DNA of 64,000 bases from Priestia megaterium (GTDB lineage: Bacteria; Bacillota; Bacilli; Bacillales; Bacillaceae_H), in the NCBI RefSeq assembly GCF_023824195.1, contig NZ_CP085442.1, forward strand, positions 1,340,001 through 1,404,000, written 5' to 3'. Of the stretch, positions 61,107-64,000 are shown piece after piece. Each line of letters opens with the position of its first letter. Within the stretch, counting starts at the first letter, position 1. The notes under the pieces are model-generated. The model had not been told where the DNA came from. It ran no database searches and saw only the letters and a program-made list of their open reading frames with translations. The translations under genes were made by a program, and so were the position numbers.

Positions 61107-61652
61107 TTAGCGTGAATTCGGGAATACGCGTCGAACAACTTCTGAAAACTCGTTAAACAGTCCAGAAACTGGTTTGCCCGTTTGAAGCTTGTCTACATAT
61201 CCGTTCATACGGTTTACAAAATCAGGGTTTGTTGATACAAACACTCGATGAACACTGCCGTCGGCTTTTCTCACTTCATGTGCAATCTTATGCTCCATAT
61301 CTTTTGTGAGATTACCTTCTTTGTTATCGTCTAATACAGCTGCTACATAAGCTGTATGATCGGTTACGATTACATTAGCATCTTTTACGTTTTTTAACGC
61401 TACGATACGATCAGCTGCTACATCGGCTACTCTCATTCCACTGGACTGATTATACTGTTCTTTTTCGTTACGCTGTACGTCTTGCGTATCGTTTACGTCA
61501 TTCATTTTCGTTTTATTGTTCCCATTTTCATATGTGACGTTGCGGACTGTATCATCATCAATGACGCCATCTTTACCTTGATCTGCTGTGCTGCAGCCGA
61601 ATAAAGAAAGAGTCGTCATACAGCCCACAACAAACAAAAACGATTTCTTCAT
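61107..61652 (-). CDS. yhcN: YhcN family spore lipoprotein
   Basis: 181 residues. The signal peptide ends in lipobox LFGC (Cys20), followed by a polar Asn/Asp-rich linker (about 21-72) and the YhcN/YlaJ domain (MRVADVAADRIVALKNVKDANVIVTDHTAYVAAVL ... HRVFVSTNPDFVNRMNGY). B. subtilis YhcN is a sigma-G-dependent lipoprotein of the inner spore membrane. AAGGAGTG precedes the ATG. It is a paralogue of ylaJ at 5799-6398. Confidence 0.92.
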   Translation of the reverse strand: MKKSFLFVVGCMTTLSLFGCSTADQGKDGVIDDDTVRNVTYENGNNKTKMNDVNDTQDVQRNEKEQYNQSSGMRVADVAADRIVALKNVKDANVIVTDHTAYVAAVLDDNKEGNLTKDMEHKIAHEVRKADGSVHRVFVSTNPDFVNRMNGYVDKLQTGKPVSGLFNEFSEVVRRVFPNSR

Positions 61653-61763
61653 TGTAGTATCACTCCTTATAAGTTTTAACCTTTCTTATAATTTGTTGAA
61701 AACGTGTGAAGCATACATGAAAAATATAAAAAAGCCTATACTATCGGAAAAGGAGGAATATGT

Positions 61764-61931
61764 ATGAGTGGAATCCAACAAAGCGTATTTGTGCTTCATA
61801 CAAAAGAAGAAAACCATGAAGAAACAACAACGTTTGCATTAACTTCAGAAGAAGCTAAGCTATTATTTGAGACCCTGCAAAATAAACGAAAAGAAATTAT
61901 CGATGCCCATATTGATAACAAGCTGACGTAA
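61764..61931 (+). CDS. small acidic protein of unknown function
   Basis: 55 residues, MSGIQQSVFVLHTKEENHEE, then TTTFALTSEEAKLLFETLQ and a helical KRKEIIDAHID end. AGGAGG (61751-61756) is 7 nt upstream of the ATG. A beta-strand plus helix layout is likely. I do not recognise the family. Divergent from yhcN. Confidence 0.72.
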   Translation: MSGIQQSVFVLHTKEENHEETTTFALTSEEAKLLFETLQNKRKEIIDAHIDNKLT

Positions 61932-61986
61932 GGAGATAGATATCTTGCAAAACGGATGGGACATACATTAACAATGACCAAATATT

Positions 61987-62015
61987 TGCATTCTACATAT
62001 AGGTGTAGTACAATG
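61987..62015 (+). promoter_or_regulatory. sigma-A promoter of the cold-shock gene
   Basis: TTGCAT (61987-61992), 17-bp spacer, TACAAT (62010-62015). It implies a ~195-nt leader, typical of csp genes. Confidence 0.65.
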
Positions 62016-62085
62016 TAAACGCAACCAAATTTAATAAATGTAATTAATACTACGTTTGACCATACACTCGAATTAGATTTAGTGA

Positions 62086-62150
62086 AAATTCACTTGTTAT
62101 AAAGGAGATCTACTTCGCGTAGGTCTCTTTTATAATATGTGAATTTTTTA
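62086..62150 (+). promoter_or_regulatory. large hairpin in the csp leader
   Basis: AAAATTCAC (62086-62094) and TTATAAAGGAGATCTAC (62098-62114) pair with GTAGGTCTCTTTTATAA (62120-62136) and GTGAATTTT (62140-62148): 26 pairs including two G-U, one 3x3 internal loop, and loop TTCGC. It ends in TTTTTT, so it could terminate transcription. A buried AAAGGAG lies in the 5' arm. Confidence 0.75.
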
Positions 62151-62217
62151 TTTACGGTATAAATGTAAATATAGAGTAACATATTAAAATTTTTACATTT
62201 TTTGGAGGTTTTTTTAC

Positions 62218-62421
62218 ATGGCTACTACAGGTACAGTAAAATGGTTTAACAGTGAAAAAGGCTTCGGTTTTATCGAAGTACCAGGCGAAAATGACGTATT
62301 TGTTCATTTTTCAGCTATCCAATCTGAAGGCTTCAAAACATTAGAAGAAGGCCAAAAAGTTGAATTTGAAATCGTTGAAGGCCAACGTGGACCTCAAGCG
62401 GAGAATGTTGTAAAATTATAA
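62218..62421 (+). CDS. cold-shock protein (CspB/CspD-like)
   Basis: 67 residues, one cold-shock domain. RNA/ssDNA-binding motifs RNP1 KGFGFI (14-19) and RNP2 VFVHF (27-31) are intact, with WFN and the C-terminal RGPQAENV. Acts as an RNA chaperone. TTGGAGG precedes the ATG. The end VKL is like CspD, the middle like CspB, so I give no symbol. Long structured leader upstream. Confidence 0.96.
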   Translation: MATTGTVKWFNSEKGFGFIEVPGENDVFVHFSAIQSEGFKTLEEGQKVEFEIVEGQRGPQAENVVKL

Positions 62422-62437
62422 TTCAACGCTACATATG

Positions 62438-62464
62438 AAAGCTGCCGATAGGCAGCTTTTTTTG
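62438..62464 (+). terminator. csp terminator
   Basis: AAAGCTGCC (62438-62446) pairs with GGCAGCTTT (62451-62459), loop GATA, then T5. Confidence 0.92.
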
Positions 62465-62525
62465 TGCAAATTTGTTTTAGTTGTATGATTAAGAAAATAG
62501 ATTAAAATAGGGAAGAGGGGAAGGC

Positions 62526-62702
62526 ATGAGTTCATTTCATTGCTGTGCCACATGTCAACATTTTCAAAGCATTAAATTGGATAAGGGAATGAAGTATCAA
62601 TGCAAAAGACTAGGCTATGAAACCCGTCCTTCCTATCGGTTTACATGCTGGGAGCCAAAAGAAGTAGTTAAAAAACTAATGGAAAAACGAAATCAAAAAT
62701 GA
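62526..62702 (+). CDS. small Cys-rich protein, probable zinc-binding
   Basis: 58 residues, MSSFHCCATCQHFQSIKLDK, then a basic part with YQCKRLGY and FTCWEPKE. Cysteines at 6, 7, 10, 26 and 41 plus His5/His12 could form one metal site. AGAGGGGAAGG precedes the ATG. The stop codon TGA is made from the last A/T of the gene and the first GA of repeat copy 3. I do not recognise a named family. Confidence 0.75.
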   Translation: MSSFHCCATCQHFQSIKLDKGMKYQCKRLGYETRPSYRFTCWEPKEVVKKLMEKRNQK

Positions 62703-63054
62703 GGATGGGACATAACTAAATCAATTCAATCTACAGACGAACAAATGAGATAAATGAGCTAGTAGGGATCGCTTGTTACACAAGAGCTGTTGATTTCCGT
62801 GCAAGACTTCGCTTTCCGCGGGCGGCCGGTGAGCCTCCTCGTCGCTTACGCTCCTGCGGGGTCTCACCTATTCCGCTTTTCCCGCAGGAGTCTTCGCCTT
62901 GCCCTCCAATCAACAGCTAGAAGCAGATACATACATAAAACCTACGTTCACTCTACCAATGAAAAAATCCGAACGAGTTTGATTCTCCACCAAGAATCTC
63001 GATTCATCGTTCGGATTTTCCTTCAACTAAAATACTTTTGCCCCAGCCTCTTTT
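62701..63054 (+). repeat. dispersed structured repeat, copy 3 (longest)
   Basis: 354 bp. Ends GAGGATGGGACATAA and TTGCCCCAGCCTC are near-complementary. AGCTGTTGATT (62785-62795) pairs with AATCAACAGCT (62908-62918). CTCCTGCGGG (62851-62860) pairs with CCCGCAGGAG (62881-62890). The 3' hairpin ATCCGAACGA/TCGTTCGGAT (62967-62976, 63007-63016) encloses GATTCT/AGAATC. It fills the space between the Cys-rich gene and the convergent gene at 63057. Confidence 0.93.
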
Positions 63055-63056
63055 AA

Positions 63057-63368
63057 TTATTCCTCGTTATTTGTACCTTCCTCTGAAGGCAAATGCTTCC
63101 CGCAAAACTCTTTTACAGCTGCTTCTTCCTCTTCTTCAAGGTCGAAGTCTAATACTTTATTTGTTGAAACTTCGTAGAAATGAGTTTGGGCAATAGAAGT
63201 GCTGTCTTCGCCTTTAATATATACTACGCGTAGTGCTAGGTCGTTGCCGGTATATAATTCATCATCTTCTTCTACCTCAATGTATAAATGAAATTCATAG
63301 CGTTCACCTAGAAGGAGACCAAATGGATCCTGCAATTGTTCAGCTGTATATTCTTTAATTGTAAACAT
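63057..63368 (-). CDS. conserved acidic protein of unknown function
   Basis: 103 residues starting MFTIKEYTAEQLQDPFGLLL. GERYEFHLYIEVEEDDELYT suggests a beta-sandwich core; the C-terminal third is very acidic (DFDLEEEEEAA). AAAGGACG precedes the ATG at 63368; an upstream reading to 63461 has no ribosome site. Resembles small Bacillus proteins sometimes labelled DUF6509; the assignment is tentative. Confidence 0.72.
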   Translation of the reverse strand: MFTIKEYTAEQLQDPFGLLLGERYEFHLYIEVEEDDELYTGNDLALRVVYIKGEDSTSIAQTHFYEVSTNKVLDFDLEEEEEAAVKEFCGKHLPSEEGTNNEE

Positions 63369-63528
63369 ATGTACGTCCTTTCCATATATCAGTAAAATAC
63401 TTGCATCATCTATTATAGTTTTTCTTTGCAAAGAAAGAAAGTGCATGCGTAATTCATGCACGGATTTATTCCTTGATCATTCTATTTAGCGAATCTACTT
63501 GATGCGACGGCGCAAGGACTTCGATGAT

Positions 63529-64000
63529 TTACTTAAAGGTGGAAGAAACGCGCGTATGTTTTTGCTTATACATGGCAGCATCTGCTTTTTGAATTAATGT
63601 ATCTAGGTTGGTGTCGTCTGAAGGCGCACATATAATAAATCCGTAACTCGCAGACAGTGCATATGACTTATCAAATTCTTTCTTTTTATCTTCTAGCTGT
63701 TCATTAATATTTTGCCACAGCTCTTGTACGTATTCTTCCGTTTGTTCAGGAGCAATTAATAAAAACTCATCACCTCCGTAGCGAAAGAGCGTATCATCCT
63801 TGCTAATATAACCACTAATTGATTCTGCTATTGTTTTAATAAGCCAGTCGCCTTCTCTATGACCGTATTGATCATTTACTAGTTTTAAAGAATTAATATC
63901 GATAAAACATAATAGAAAAGATGTATCATTGGTTTTAGCTCTCAGCAGTTCCAGCTGCAGTTTTTCCATTCCGCTTCTTCGATTTAAAATTCCCGTTAGC
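63529..64000 (-). CDS. GGDEF-domain protein (diguanylate cyclase), 5' part beyond window
   Basis: The open frame runs off the window edge (from 64000 it reads LTGILNRRSGMEKLQLELL). About 157 residues visible, forming an almost complete GGDEF domain: LTGxLNRR start, FIDINSLKLVNDQYGHREGDWLI and an intact active-site loop RYGGDEFLL. The catalytic residues are conserved, so c-di-GMP synthesis is likely. The N-terminal sensory part is not visible. An internal ATG at 63969 is not the true start. Confidence 0.9.
   Translation of the reverse strand, partial: LTGILNRRSGMEKLQLELLRAKTNDTSFLLCFIDINSLKLVNDQYGHREGDWLIKTIAESISGYISKDDTLFRYGGDEFLLIAPEQTEEYVQELWQNINEQLEDKKKEFDKSYALSASYGFIICAPSDDTNLDTLIQKADAAMYKQKHTRVSSTFK

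Noticed and set aside
61937..61965. AAGGAGATAGATATC followed by TTG as a small gene start
   Set aside because: The frame closes after eight codons.
62790..63056. Open reading frame of 88 codons within repeat copy 3, with a related frame in copy 2 (59125-59376)
   Set aside because: The similar peptide follows from DNA identity of the repeats. Copies differ by indels that are not multiples of three, copy 1 has no matching frame, and there is no ribosome site. Conservation is of base pairing, not codons.

Overview
The window is chromosomal DNA of a low-GC, endospore-forming Bacillaceae bacterium. Gene content and order follow Bacillus subtilis blocks almost gene for gene, and the overall impression (protein divergence, a CotG-like RS-repeat protein, a ~300-bp dispersed repeat) fits the Bacillus (Priestia) megaterium group. 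The species call is inference. Function assignments come from recognised protein families and synteny, not from a database search. No rRNA, tRNA, transposase, phage or CRISPR locus was seen.

Layout. 1-23.9 kb corresponds to the yktB-ylaN-ylbC block: yktB (cut by the window edge), ykzI, yktC, ylaF, typA, ylaH, ylaI, ylaL, ylaJ, ylaK, ylaN, ftsW, pyc, the divergent haem-A and caa3 oxidase genes ctaA / ctaBCDEFG, then ylbA, ylbB, ylbC. At about 23.9 kb synteny jumps to the ypjB-ypp block (23.9-51.5 kb): ypjB, a YugP-like peptidase, ypjC, ypjD, dapB, mgsA, bshB1, bshA, cca, birA, panBCD, dinG, an extra metallo-beta-lactamase-fold pseudoenzyme, ypmA, ypmB, aspB, asnS, dnaD, nth, ypoC, ponA, recU, yppC, sspM, yppD, yppE, yppF, yppG. 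From 51.6 to 55.3 kb lies a spore-coat island: a CotG-like Arg/Ser repeat protein, divergent CotH kinase, CotB and a CotB relative. 55.4-58 kb is a SAM-riboswitch-controlled metI-metC operon. The last 6 kb holds a SIMPL-domain protein, a proline/sodium symporter, a YhcN lipoprotein, a cold-shock gene, several small orphan genes and a truncated GGDEF protein.

How the genes work together. Central metabolism and respiration (pyc, cta genes), cell-wall synthesis and division (ftsW, ponA), recombination and repair (recU, nth, dinG), bacillithiol (bshA/B1), cofactor supply (birA, panBCD), amino-acid synthesis (aspB, dapB, metIC) and sporulation (ylaJ, yhcN, ypjB, sspM, cot genes) sit in compact operons separated by clear intrinsic terminators.

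Most notable observations: (i) a leader upstream of panBCD whose long stem and terminator share one strand, an attenuation switch; (ii) a CotH kinase next to two likely Ser/Arg-rich substrates, with a near-perfect 21-bp tandem array in cotG; (iii) three copies of a dispersed element whose stems are kept by compensatory changes, including a 3' hairpin of entirely different sequence in one copy; (iv) a secreted ComEC-like protein that has lost its metal-binding motif; (v) several short genes below usual ORF cut-offs, including sspM.
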